Below, in pieces: positions 11,135 through 22,427 of a stretch of 64,000 bases of DNA; the first letter of the stretch is position 1, and the number at the start of each line of letters is the position of its first letter. This stretch comes from Rhizoclosmatium globosum. Its lineage: Eukaryota > Chytridiomycota > Chytridiomycetes > Chytridiales > Chytriomycetaceae. The stretch lies in assembly GCA_002104985.1 (NCBI GenBank), contig MCGO01000002.1:124001-188000 (forward strand), read 5' to 3'. Under the pieces are notes generated by a model. It did not search any database. It saw only the letters and a program-made list of their open reading frames with translations, and had not been told where the DNA came from. The translations under genes were made by a program, and so were the position numbers.

Positions 11135-12709
11135 ATGCCGCGCTCTGTTTACTTGGGCTTGATTGCAGCTCTTCCTGTTGCAGGGGTTATCATCCATGCA
11201 ATCTTGAAATCTACTGGTGTGAGCAGGAAGAACAAGTTCCCAAATGCACCATGGAACTGGCCGATAATTGGCCAGACGCTCTGGTTCTTGCAAGGTCCTC
11301 CTAGCTTTTACCGTATGCTTTCTAGCAGAGGCCCTACCGACGCTATTAATTCTACTTCGTTTGGTCTTGACCAGTTGATCATGGTTTCCCCTGAAGCCAT
11401 GAAGTGGGCTGGGATGAAAGTAAGAGCATCGTTTAGAGTTCTTGAAGATACTGACTATTTACGTTCAAGGGGCCAGGATCTGCCGTGGGCAGTTTGTTGC
11501 CTCCAAGATGGGATCACGTGTTAGGCCCTAATTCTTTCTTGGCGATAAATGATGCTCACAAGCACAAACGTTTGAGACATGTTTTTGGCCAATCTATTGC
11601 CAAAGACGTTCTTGAGAGATGCTTTCCACAGCTTCGACAAAACGCACAGACATTGATTCAAGCGCTTGCTCTTGAGACTCAAAGCACAAACGAGCCAGTT
11701 GCAGTGTTTTCGGCGTCAAGACAGTTCACTTTCAATGCCATTATTTTCTTCATTTTCGGATCTCGTGCAAAGGACGTGGAAGTGTTGCAGAGTAATTTTG
11801 AAAGGCTGTTTGCAACATGGCTTGCGGGTTTGGGCGACTTTTTCCTGCCTGAGTTCATGAATGGTCCCTTTGCAAAGTCCATGGTTGCGAGAAAGGAGAT
11901 TGTTGATATCCTAAGTGGCATCATAGAGGAACGACGTGATGGTTATGCTGCTGACGACGAGATGAAAGAGCCTGATGGATTGAACAAGATTCTCTTTGGA
12001 GATAGCGGAGAAACATTGACAGACGATGAAATTATCGACAACCTGCTGTTTTTTGTGTTTGCGGGCCACGACACATCAACGGCCACTATTTGCTCAGCGA
12101 TCCATTTATTGACTCATGAAATGGACCATGACGAGACAGATTTATTGATTCAAGAAATTGCACGTGCAGATGGCAGCCATATGGCAGAATTGTTGGTTCT
12201 CCCTATTCTCGATGCATTTGTGAAGGAGGTCCTGCGTATGGCTACTCCTGCTACCGGAATGTTCAGAAAGCTTAATCAAGATGTCGAACTTCTGGACCAT
12301 CATGTTCCAGCAGGAACTGTTTTGACTCTTCCATTCGGTACTCTGATGTACAATCCAGACGTTTTTGATGACCCTCATACATTTACCATCCACCGCTTCC
12401 TGAATAAGAGCGCACAAGATTTGAAAAAACATTCGTATGCTTATCAGCCCTTTGGGCTAGGACCTCATCAATGCCTTGGAATGAACCTCGCTCGCCTTGA
12501 GGTGAATTAATCCAATTTCAACTATTGAATAACGACACCCTTCATTAATACATTTTCTTTCGTAGATCAAAATCTTCATATTTGAGCTGTTAAAATCTTA
12601 CGCTGTTGTCAAGAGCAACACGCCTTCTGAATTTGTTGGATTTCCTGTCCTTGCCTTTAAACCAACAGTCAAGATTTTCCAGTTCAGCACTCATAATTTT
12701 CTAGAGTAG
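11135..12709 (+). CDS. Cytochrome P450, tandem array member 2
   Basis: Complete P450, 486 residues; exons 11135-11419, 11470-12501 and 12566-12709. The start at 11135 is chosen because it aligns the anchor segment with the paralogues and gives the same 285-nt first exon as member 1; an in-frame ATG at 11042 would add 31 residues. Motifs: PNAPWNWPIIGQTL hinge, I-helix FAGHDTSTATI, ExxR in KEVLRMATPA, and heme loop FGLGPHQCLG with Cys as the iron ligand. The basic residue two before Cys is His, not the usual Arg, as in member 3. Both introns are phase 0, after KWAGMK and after LARLE, as in the whole array. Highly similar to members 1, 3 and 4, so the array arose by tandem duplication. Confidence 0.95.
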
Positions 12710-12893
12710 GAATCTTGGAATAAACTATGATTTAGTACCGCCATTTCCACCTAAGAGTCCTGCATCTTAGTGACCTGCGAGTATCAGTGAAATCTTGTAT
12801 TTTTTATGCTGTTGCATTCAAAATGTTTGCCGATCTCCAAGCTCGACTTTCCTTCAAAAGAGCTGCGGACACGATATTCCGATCTCCCAAATC

Positions 12894-14445
12894 ATGTTGC
12901 ATACTTTCAGCATCATTGGCCTCACAGCCGCTGCAGCTGCTGTGGGAATCATCGTTCATGCCATTTTTAAATCCACAGGCATGAGTAGAAAGAACGGGTT
13001 CCCAAACTCGCCGTGGAATTGGCCGATAATTGGTCAGACTCTCTGGTTCTTGCAAGGACCTCCAAAGTTTTATGACATGCTTGCTAGTAGAGGACCTACT
13101 GACGCCATTAATTCTACCTCGTTTGGCCTTGATCAACTGATGATGGTTTCTCCTGAAGCCATGAAATGGGCAGGGATGAAAGTAAGAACATTGTTAAGAG
13201 TCCCTTTTAGATATTAACTATTTGCGTTCAAGGGGCCTGGATCTGCTTTGAGGAGTTTATTACCTCCAAGATGGGATCGAGTACTTGGTGCAAATTCCCT
13301 TATGACGACTGACAATGCTCACAAGCACAAGCGGCTGAGACACGCATTTGGTCTCTCCATTACCAAAGATGTTCTTGGGAGATGTTTTCCATACATTCGA
13401 CAAAATGCTCAGACGTTAATTAATGAGCTTGCGGTTGAAACTCAAAACACAAACAAGCCAGTTGAAGTGTATGCAGCATCCACACGGTTTGCTTTCAATG
13501 CTATTATCTTTTTAATTTTTGGCTCTCGTTCCAAAGACGTGGAAGTCTTGCAGGGAAGTTTTGAAACGCTATTCACAACGTGGTTGGCAGGATTGGGCGA
13601 CTATTTCGTGCCAGAGTTTATGAATGGTCCCTTTGCAAAGTCGATGGTCGCAAGAAAAGAGATTGTTGATATTCTAAGTGGTATCATGGAGGAACGACGC
13701 GAGGGTTTTGCTGCTGACGACGACACTCAAGAGCCAGACGGACTGAACAATATTTTGTTTGGAAATAGCGGCGAAACGTTGACTGACGACGAAATTCTTG
13801 ATAACATTTTAGTTTTGGTATTTGCAGGCCATGATACATCAACGGCCACTATGTGTTCGTCAATTCATTTTTGGGCCAATGTAATGTCCCAAGAGGAGAA
13901 AGACTTGTTGAATGATGAAATTGAGCGTGCAGATGGTAGCAATATGGCAGAATTGTTGGCTCTTCCTGTTCTTGATGCATTTTTGAAGGAGGTCTTGCGT
14001 ATGGCCACTCCTGCAACTGGAATGTTCAGAAAGCTGAATCAAGATGTTGAATTTTTAGGCCATCATGTTCCGGCCGGGACTGTACTGACTCTTCCATTCG
14101 GTACTCTGATGCACAATCCAGACGTGTTCGAAGACCCTCATACATTTACCATCCATCGCTTCTTGAACAAGAGCGCACAAGATTTGAAAAAACATGCGTA
14201 CAATTATCTACCGTTCGGACTTGGACCACATCAATGCCTTGGAATGAATCTTGCTCGCCTCGAGGTGAAATTTTGTTTTATATTGCCAAAATCTCATACA
14301 GTTCTCGTCTTAGATCAAAATTTTCATTTTTGAACTACTGAAGTCTTATGCTGTTGTGAAGAGCAACATGCCTTCCGAATTCGTTGGATTTCCTGCCCTC
14401 ATTTTCAAACCAAAGGTCAAGGTTTTCCCGGTTAATGAGTACTGA
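12894..14445 (+). CDS. Cytochrome P450, tandem array member 3
   Basis: Complete P450, 483 residues; exons 12894-13181, 13233-14264 and 14314-14445, all phase 0. N-terminal anchor SIIGLTAAAAAVGIIVHAIF, hinge NSPWNWPIIGQTLW, I-helix FAGHDTSTATM, ExxR in KEVLRMATP, heme loop FGLGPHQCLG. It is the closest relative of member 2: it shares the His for Arg change in the heme loop and most of the substrate-recognition regions, with divergence concentrated in the anchor and in the region after the I-helix. The leader contains CCGATCTCC just upstream of the ATG, a motif shared with member 4 and the hydrolase at 26320. An upstream in-frame start would lengthen the N-terminus by 33 residues but would not match the paralogues. 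Confidence 0.95.
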
Positions 14446-14644
14446 GGATATCAATTAACTTCAAGGATGAAAATTCAAATTTTGGAATAAAAAAGCATTT
14501 ATAAAGCTGGTTGTCATAGAGCCTTGCAATGGGTTAAATAGAGGAATCATAGTTCCCGATGTCCAAAACTGAATTCTCCTTCAAAAGAACTGTTTCTGAG
14601 TTCTTGCATTCTTACCTACTCAAAAATTCCGATCTCCAAAAGCC

Positions 14645-16201
14645 ATGTTGCACACTTCAAGTATCGTCGGCCTCACGGCCGCTGTAACTGCTTTAGGACT
14701 CATCGTCAATGCTATCTTTAAGTCTACTGGCTTGAACAAGAAGAACGGGTTCCCAAATGCACCATGGAACTGGCCGATTATTGGCCAGACGTTCTGGTTC
14801 TTCCAAGGGACTGGCCCGTTTGCCCATATTCTCAGGAGTAGAGGAAACACTGACGCTATAAATTGTACGGTGTTGGGTATCGACCAGTTATTTATGGTTT
14901 CGCCCGAAGCTATGAAGTGGGCAGGCATGAAGGTAACTTTCTCATTTACTAGGCGCATGAATGCAGTGTGATAATATGGTAATAGGGACCTGGATCTGCA
15001 ATAAGCAGTCTGTTGTTGCCAAGATGGGATCGCTTGGTTGGCATGAAATCGTTGGCTATCACGGAAGACCCACAGATGCATAAGCAACTGAGACATGTCT
15101 TTGGTCTGTCTATCAGTAAAGACACACTTGAGCGGTGCTTTTCACAGCTGGTGAATAATGCTCGTACGCTGATCAATGAATTCGCTGTTAAAACTCGTGA
15201 AACAAATCAGCCGATTGAACCATATGCTATGGCCATTCACGTTCAATGCCATCATTTTCTTCATTTTTGGGTCTCGTGCCAAGGACGTTGAAATCGTGCA
15301 AGCCAATATGGACAACTTTCAAGTTTGGATGGCTGGCTTGAGCGATATTTTCATTCCTGAATTCATGAAGGGGCCTTACTGCAAGGCTATGGCCGCTAAA
15401 AAGAAGCTTACAAAAATTCTTCTTGATATTCTAAAAGAACGTCGTGACGGTATGGCGGCTGACAATGACGAGCAAGAACCGGACGGACTGAACAAGATTC
15501 TTTTCAGTAACGGCGGTGAAGCACTAACGGATGAAGTTGTGATTGATAATATCGCAGTTATGATCTTTGCAGGTCATGAAACATCAACTTCTACAATTTC
15601 TTCATGCATTCACTTTTGGGCGAACGTGATGGCTTCGGACGAGAAAGACTTGTTGAATCAAGAGATTGAAAACGCGAATGAGGGTACTATGGCAGAGCTT
15701 CTCGCTCTACCCGTTCTCGACGCGTTTGTGAAGGAGGTATTGCGTATTGCCACACCTGCGACTGGAATGCTCCGTAAACTAAACCAGGATGCAGAGCTAT
15801 GTGGTCACAAGCTTTCGGCGGGGACTATCTTGACTTTGCCATATGGCACGCTCATGTACAATCCAGATGTCTTTGAGAATCCACACACATTCACTGTTCA
15901 TCGTTTCTTGAATAAGAGTGCGCAAGACTTGAAAAAACATGCTTATTCGTATCTTCCATTTGGTATTGGCCCACGTCAGTGTATTGGGATGAACCTGGCT
16001 CGCCTTGAGGTATTTCCTGCCTTCTTTCAAGTTCTTTGTAGCAACTTGTTCATAGTTCCTCTGTTATAGATCAAAATCTTCATGTTTGAATTACTGAAAT
16101 CATATGTGGTTATCAAAAGCAATAAGCCGTCCAAATTCGTTGGATGGCCTTCACTTGTCTTCAAGCCATCAGTCAAGATTTTGCCAATCAAAGAACAGTG
16201 A
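14645..16201 (+). CDS. Cytochrome P450, tandem array member 4 (one frame break)
   Basis: P450 of the same array; exons 14645-14932, 14986-16009 and 16070-16201. Anchor SIVGLTAAVTALGLIVNAIF, hinge NAPWNWPIIGQTFW, I-helix FAGHETSTSTI, ExxR in KEVLRIATP, heme loop FGIGPRQCIG with the normal Arg. The reading frame breaks near 15229-15233 between EPYAMA and PFTFNAIIFF; both sides are strongly conserved with the other members, so at least one base is missing here (the sequence is also one residue shorter than the paralogues). It is the most divergent of the three intron-matched copies. CCGATCTCC lies a few bases before the start codon. Confidence 0.88.
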
Positions 16202-16291
16202 TCTATGCACCCTGTCTAGTTTTTTACTTCATAGTATATTTTCGTAATTTCGTGAAAAAACATGTGTGTTTTATTTCCAACCAATCAATGT

Positions 16292-17486
16292 CTACAACTT
16301 TGAGACTCCTCCCGCCAATCCCTTGATAGTCTTCAAAACAAATGCGCGTTTAGCTGGTGGAGCAGCAGCCGAAGAGTAGATATCTTCAGGGATGAAAAAG
16401 TCAGGCACCAAATCAGAGTCAGGGCATTTTTTATCAAGCTTGTAGACATCAAAGTTGGTTACACCTTGTTGACGCAAGATAGTTTCGTCAATGACAAAGT
16501 TCCCAGTGTATTGCGTGGAATCTTGGGAAAGAATGACTGCGGCAGCATCGGCCATGATGTCGGCACTGCGGTACTTGTTTGTCTTTTGAGATGGATCTGA
16601 TTTGGTTGCTGTTAGTATGGCGGAAACAGATTCTACATGGAGTCATACCCAAAATTACATTCATTGCTGCCGTGTCAATGGCTGTCAATGGCCACAACGA
16701 GTTGACAGCGATACCATACAACTTAAATTCACCAGCAAGACCAAGAGTGCATAGAGACATAGCATACTTTGCCATAGAGTATGCGGTGTGATTCTCGAAC
16801 CAGAATGGTCTCAAGTCGAGTGGGGGGCTCAAGGTCAAGACATGAGGATTACGACCTTTCTTGGCACTCTCTTGAAGGTACGGGAGACAGGTCAAAGTGC
16901 AAAGATAAGTTCCACGGCCATTGATTTGGTTCATCAAGTCGAACTTCTTCATTGGAGTCTCGGTCATTGGCGTCATTGAAATCGCACTCGCGTTATTGAT
17001 GAGAATGTCGATGCCTCCGAATCTTGATGTGAGATTATTAGTCATTGTTGGGGATTGTTGGGAAAGCTACTCACTCTTTCACCGTCTTCTCAACGGCAGC
17101 CTGAACCTGGTCCTCGAAGCGAATATCGCAAATCAGAGGAAGACCGCGTCCGCCTGCCGCATCGATTTCCTTCGCGGCCGTGTAGATTGTTCCGGGGAGC
17201 TGTGTTTGGCAAAGGAAGCATTTGTCATCAACAACTGCATCCAATCGCTGAATCGAATCGGCAAATCACCTTTGGATGTGGCTCGGCTGTCTTTGCGGCA
17301 ATGGCCACGTTGGCGCCGAGTCGCGCGAGCTTCAGCGCAATCTCGAGGCCGATTCCACGCGAGCCGCCTTTGTTTTCCCGGAGGCCACGAGTCAGTTGCT
17401 CTGTCTACTCAGGAAGAACTAACGAGAGACGCACCTGAGATGAAGACATTCTTGCCCTTGAATTCGTACTTGCGGTCGTTGCTCAT
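16292..17486 (-). CDS. HSDL2-like short-chain dehydrogenase/reductase
   Basis: NAD(P)-dependent SDR of the hydroxysteroid-dehydrogenase-like 2 group, usually peroxisomal or mitochondrial in relatives. Exons: 17435-17486, 17270-17367, 17075-17199, 16649-17022 and 16292-16597, with introns of 67, 70, 52 and 51 nt. The Rossmann motif GGSRGIG is formed across intron 1. Diagnostic HSDL2 stretches are AAKTAEPHPK, LPGTIYTAAKEID, GGIDILINNASAIS (NNAS), and the Tyr-Lys pair in HTAYSMAKYAMS; the C-terminal QYTGNFVIDETIL also fits. Unlike the animal protein there is no SCP2 sterol-carrier domain. The last intron can use donor GTATGA (chosen, joining as VILDPSQKTNK) or an alternative pair. It sits tail-to-tail with P450 member 4 (90 bp), so a shared pathway is possible but not shown. 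Confidence 0.93.
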
Positions 17487-18759
17487 GGGTGGTGTGTGTG
17501 TTTGATGGTCACTTTTTCAACTTGATTCAGGGCGCTTCACAGCGCCTAACAGCGCCACACAACTGATTTTGTAAGTGAAAAAGAGTAATTACCTTTTCTT
17601 TCCTTTTTTCTTATTACTTAAACCTGTTTTCTGCATATTCAATGTGCGAAACTCTCTTGGAGTCTCTTGGAGACAGACAACGTGCCAATGGTATTCGTAG
17701 TGGTGGTAGTGTTCGTTGTCTTGACCCACAAAGCGTTGGCAACAAAAGACATGAGCTTGTTGCAAATCTGGTACAGTTTGATACTGAGGCACATTGATAC
17801 CACAACCGTTTGCTGTGGCCGTTGTTGCTCCCTCATTCCAGATACTATTCGATCTTGGCCGATCACTCCCAAAGCTCCAAACTCCCAATGAACGCAATGC
17901 ACAGTTCCTTCTGCAGTCACCAGTGGCGTATGGGAAGCGGTTTAAACATAACATCCGCTTCTCAATTTGTTGACCATGTTGGATTTTGTGGTCAGGCATA
18001 GCTCGGATCAGGCCGTTTTCCAATAACACTTCAGAAGTGCAATTCGTCGACTTTGATCCTTTCTGCTGTCTTAACGTACTGTTAGTTCTGTAAAATTCTA
18101 ATTCGTCTTCTAGGAACCATGGTGATTTAGAGGAGGGGTGACAATCCTAATAAATGGTGCGTACAGTGGTCCGGTCTGCCTGGCAATGCCGTTTTGGTAC
18201 GTGCACCTGATTTTCTTATCCGCCCCTCAAGTGTGTCAGAAAACATTGCAGGTACGTGCAGGGTTTTTCCGGCCTGCCTGCTTCGAAATGAGGTTTGCTT
18301 GCACCATATATCCGTTCTGCCTGCCAAGACAGAAGGATTGGGTGTACCCCAAAATAAATATGCCTGCCTGCCTCTGATGCAAGTTAATTGGAGTGCACGT
18401 TGTTTGATGATTGGTTTTCTTCCAACTACTCACTTCAAAGGCAGTGCGACACGCATATTATTGTTAATTTCTTTGCTCTTCCTTTAAGAAGTAGTTACCT
18501 ACCGCCAAATTTACTATTTACATATGTAACAGAGGTGCAAACCTGGCCACCTATATATTAAATGGCCTTACTTTTGGTGCAGGTCTCGGCCGCCTGCCTG
18601 AACAAAAAGGGAAGAAAAGGTGCACCATAACTATGGATGCCTGGCTGCCTGTGAAAAATGAGTCAAAGGGTGCACGGTCGTCAAGGTTTTATTGGGGTTG
18701 TCATCCCTCCTTGATTTAGTGTGTGATATCCCAGGAAAATTAAATCTTGAATTGAACTG
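17487..18759. other. 1.27-kb gap with degenerate GTGCA / CCTGCCTG repeats
   Basis: Between the dehydrogenase start and P450 member 5. From about 18130 to 18700 the motifs GTGCA(C/G) and GCCTGCCTG recur at irregular spacing, for example near 18200, 18250-18280, 18316, 18361, 18531, 18577-18600, 18619-18645 and 18669. Two units are similar over about 25 bases (GTGCAGG, a T/C run, then CGGCC and CCTGCCTG). No transposon ends are seen. A 146-codon minus-strand frame at 17589-18029 is rich in His and Cys but has no recognised domain. It could be promoter repeats or an old mobile-element remnant. Confidence 0.4.
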
Positions 18760-20497
18760 ATGTTCTTCGCATTCGTCGTCTCTCTTGTTGTAGTTGTGGT
18801 TGGCACGATCATTATTCGAACTACTCCACGTCGTAAACCAAATGGAAAGGCATTTGCTTATGAAGAACGCGTCTAATACTTTACAGTAGGCCCACCCTTG
18901 GCATCAAACTGTTTGCCAATCATCGGCCATCTGCTCGCTCACATCAATCCAAAAGGCCAAATAGGCCTATCGCCAATCTTGTTTGAAGCTCAAAACAATG
19001 AAAATGTTGTGGTGACAACCATGTTTGGTTACGATGCATTGTACGTCGCACGTGGCCCTGAAAACGTACGAGCCATCTTAGGATCCAGTCAACTCAAGCT
19101 ACGTTTCAGCTCAAGCAATAAAGCGGATGCAGTTGCTTTATCGAAAAAAATGGGGGCTGCAGATGGTGGCATCTTGCTGAACTTAGATGTGAGTTAAGCA
19201 AACAGTAGTCCGCACTTTTTGATTTTTTGATATTTACTCACCAACTGTAGGAATTATCTTGGAAACGCCACAGAAAGCTTCTTGTTGAAAATATTGGCCG
19301 TCCACGGTTCATCAAAAGTTTGATTCCGAAGTTGAATGCGTATATGGATTCATTGGTTCCCTCTTTGAACGACTTGGCGACAGCCTCAAAGCCATTTCTT
19401 GTGAACGTTTTGACTGGGTCTATTAGTTTGGATATCATCATGGATGTTATTTTCACAGAACAACACCATGCAGCTACTCACTTTATTGAAACCGCATTAA
19501 ACGAAGCTCAACCGCAACCGGATGAATTGATTGACATGATACACGGATTTATGGCTGCACAACAATATTTTTTGTTTATGCCTGCATTGGTTTTCAATTA
19601 TATTACACCAAAACAGACTGCAATTTATGACGCCGCCATTGCCAAGTTTGAAGCATTTGTAACACAGGTGCGATTTTATATTATCAACTTGCAAAAGTAT
19701 GCTGACTTGAATCCAATAGAAAATGCTGGAAAAGACCGAATCCATGAAAGAAAGTACAATCGGAGACCAACAGACTGACTTTGCCACAGTTTTACTCTCG
19801 GATCCATCGCCAGAAATGACTTTCAAACGTGCAGTATCTGTCATAAAGGAAGCTGTTTTGGGAGGACAAGACACTTCAAGCAACATGCTCGCATTCCTCT
19901 TTTACGAACTTGCTCGTTGCCCCAACATTGCTGACAAAGTTTGTTCAGAAGTGTTGGAGGTTGTAGGACCAAATGGTACCATTTCCGAGGAGAATATTAC
20001 AAAACTCAAGTTTGTCGAGGCTGTAATTTACGAGACAAGCCGTGTTTACAACGTCGCAACAGGTGTGTTCAGACACCTCTCACAAGATTTCGAGCTCCCA
20101 GATTCCGGATATGTTCTTCGAAAAGGACTCAATGTGATGGTGATGTTAGACCAGGTTCATATGGATGGGAGGGTGTGGGAGAATCCAAGCAAGTTTGATC
20201 CATCCCGTTTCCTGAATTGTTCGGAGACAAGTGGTCCTGCCGGGTTTGGTTGGAACTTTGCGCCGTTTGGGCATGGAATTCGCAAGTGTCCCGGGTAAGT
20301 TAATTCCATTTCCTCTTTTCATTTGCCTTACAGGACAAATTAGTGAGGCGTTGGCACTACTGGAAATGAAGATGATAGTTGCATCCCTTTGTAGGAGATA
20401 CAAATTTCACTTGGCCACAAATGAGCCTGTCAAGATCAAGGAATCTCTTGTGCGTGAATGTTTGGACTTACCCATTCTCTTAGAGATCCGTCATTAG
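18760..20497 (+). CDS. Cytochrome P450, second family (member 5)
   Basis: A P450 unrelated to the upstream array. Exons: 18760-18832, 18887-19188, 19251-19667, 19720 to about 20294, and about 20334-20497. The N-terminus is a Val-rich membrane anchor; the 54-nt first intron joins TPR to LGPPLASNCLPIIGH (proline hinge). I-helix GGQDTSSN, ExxR in YETSR, PERF-like FDPSRFL, heme loop FGHGIRKCPG, then QISEALALLEMK. The last junction is one base out: splicing CCCGG|GTAAGT to ACAG|GACAA puts a stop after CPG, whereas conserved residues continue if one base is removed, so an extra G or an atypical splice site is implied. Introns fall at positions different from those of members 1-4, supporting a separate origin. 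Confidence 0.87.
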
Positions 20498-20625
20498 TTA
20501 CCTTTATACTACTTTTTTGATTCAAAACTTTGAAATTCCTCATAAAGGTTCTCGTTACAACAACTTTTACGTTTTGACACCAATATTTATATCCAATTTT
20601 TTTGTTGTTTTGTATTCATTTATTG

Positions 20626-20708
20626 TAATTCCAGGAGGCCCCTCCATAAAGACCCGAGGTCGTATAAGAGGAGCCGTGAGGAAAAAGAACAAACAGTTCT
20701 TTCCGAAA
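20626..20708 (+). repeat. Split direct repeat A1 of the DIRS-class element
   Basis: 83 bp beginning TAATTCCAGGAGGCCCCTCC, identical by eye to 25970-26052. Marks the left end of the element. Confidence 0.93.
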
Positions 20709-20734
20709 ATCTCCGTACCGACTCCGTTTTCAAC

Positions 20735-22363
20735 ATGCTCGCGCAGCCACCAGCCCCCCTCCCCATCCCCATCCCTGTCCCCACCAACGCGAACACCCGC
20801 CTCCTCCAGCAGCTCTACTCCGCATTTCCTGACGCAGCCATCGTAGCTTTGGGTGGTTTCATGGGGGTGGATGAGCCTGACAGAGACTCAGTCCTCCAAC
20901 ATGTTGTCGATGGGATGCCGGATGCAGATGCTCTTCAAAACTCCTTCCACGAGGGTTTCTTCTACTTGCCCTGCCCATTGATGGCTGAGGAGGATGTCAA
21001 CCCATTGGATCTTGTCAACTTTCGGGAGCTGGTGAGACGTAACAACTTGAATGTCAGACCAGTCGTCGCAAGACCCCTCGCGCTCTTCATGGACTTCCTC
21101 CAGCCCGCTCCGGCCCCAGTCCAACCCCCAGGCCTTGGCTTCGGCCTTGGTGCCAACGCTGGTGGTCCAGCCCAACCCCCAGGCCTCGGCCTTGGCCTTG
21201 GTGCCAACATTGGTGGTCCAGCCCAACCTCCGCCCCCGGCCCCAGCCCGCGACTTGGTCTATGAGGTTGCCCCACGTCAAGGAATTCCAGTCAATGCTTA
21301 TGAGGTACGTTCTAGCAAAGCGAAGTTAGTTGAATAGAGTGAAGCGAGATTTACTATTGAGCGAAGCGATGTTGTTTACTGGCCAGGCGGAGAGGATGAT
21401 CCCTCTCCCAACCGCGGAGGGCAAGCTTGCGGATGCTGGAGGCATGCAAGGCACTTCAAATATCCTTGATCATGAAGGTTGCGTGGGGATGCGTATGGGG
21501 AGTAGTTTGCAAACCCTTTCTCTAAAGAGGGTGACGGTTACGACTGGTCAGCATAGATCTACTTCCTTTCATCTTGTTTTGTTATTGAAGAATAAAAAAC
21601 GCGGCCTGTGTGCCACATTGATGGTTTCTGTGGGTGTGTTGTGCATTGGTATACCTGCATCAGCAGAGAATGGAGAGAGCATCGGCCTACCCATTCTCTA
21701 ACCTAGAACCCATGTGGTTGGGTTGCACTCAAGAAATGGGTTGAGTTTGAGACTGAGGTGGAAGTTCTGGTCCTTGACAACTGAAACACATTCCTAATAG
21801 CAAACTCTAACATGTCCTCTTACTTCTAGAGACACAATGACAACATTGAAAGCTTGTTCCTCACTGCCCTTAACTCTGGTGCAGAGCCAACTGAATTGAT
21901 TAGACTGGTGAACTCGTTGATTCATACTGCCATGGCGTTGGACAACATGGAGCGTTGCAAGCACTGGACTGGCACTCGCGCTCATATTGAGGAGATTATG
22001 ACATTCAACTTGTTGCCAAAAACAGCTTGTGGCCTGGTTGCCAAGAGACTCAACGAACCACTGGGGGTCACGAACATCTCGGTGGCAGAGAAGAATGAGA
22101 TTGTCCAGGCCAAACTCCTCCAGAACAAGATTGAAGCAGCTGACAGAGTGGTCAGTGCCAGTTTTGGTGGTGGCAGCAGCAGTAGAAGTGCCGATAACCA
22201 CAGTAGGGCTGGAGGTTGCTCCCACTGTTTGATGAAGAGCCATCCCAAACATGACAGAAATTCCTGCCTTGGCTGGTGCAAGCAGTGGAAAACTTGCGCC
22301 ATGACAGGATGCAAAAAGAAGAAAGCTGCGGTTACTGCGCCAGCTGCCCAAGGTGTTCACTGA
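20735..22363 (+). CDS. Gag-like protein of the DIRS-class element, with a 525-nt intron
   Basis: Exon 1 20735-21304 encodes a Pro/Ala-rich N-terminus, an acidic helical segment, and two copies of a PPGLG(F/L)GLGAN repeat near residues 130-165. Exon 2 21830-22363 encodes a helical capsid-like segment (SLFLTALNSGAEPTELIRLV) and a Cys/His cluster near the C-terminus (CSHCLMKSHPKHDRNSC and following CKQWKTC) followed by Lys residues, suitable for nucleic-acid binding. The junction uses donor GAG|GTACGT and acceptor TTCTAG|AGA with a CTAAC branch motif near 21806, and joins in phase 0. Without splicing the first exon ends at a stop at 21337. Function is inferred from position and the Cys-rich tail; no sequence match can be claimed. 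Confidence 0.75.
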
Positions 22364-22427
22364 TCCCCCTCCCCCCACAACATTTCTTCCCCTTTATGTG
22401 CTTTTGTAGTGAACTGTTGCTGAATAA

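Noticed and set aside
17589..18029. 146-codon His/Cys-containing frame on the minus strand
   Set aside because: No start context, splice partner, domain or conservation argument; overlapping frames on the plus strand are equally long.
20735..21337. A short gag ending at the stop at 21337
   Set aside because: An in-phase canonical intron right before it restores a longer gag with a Cys-rich tail.
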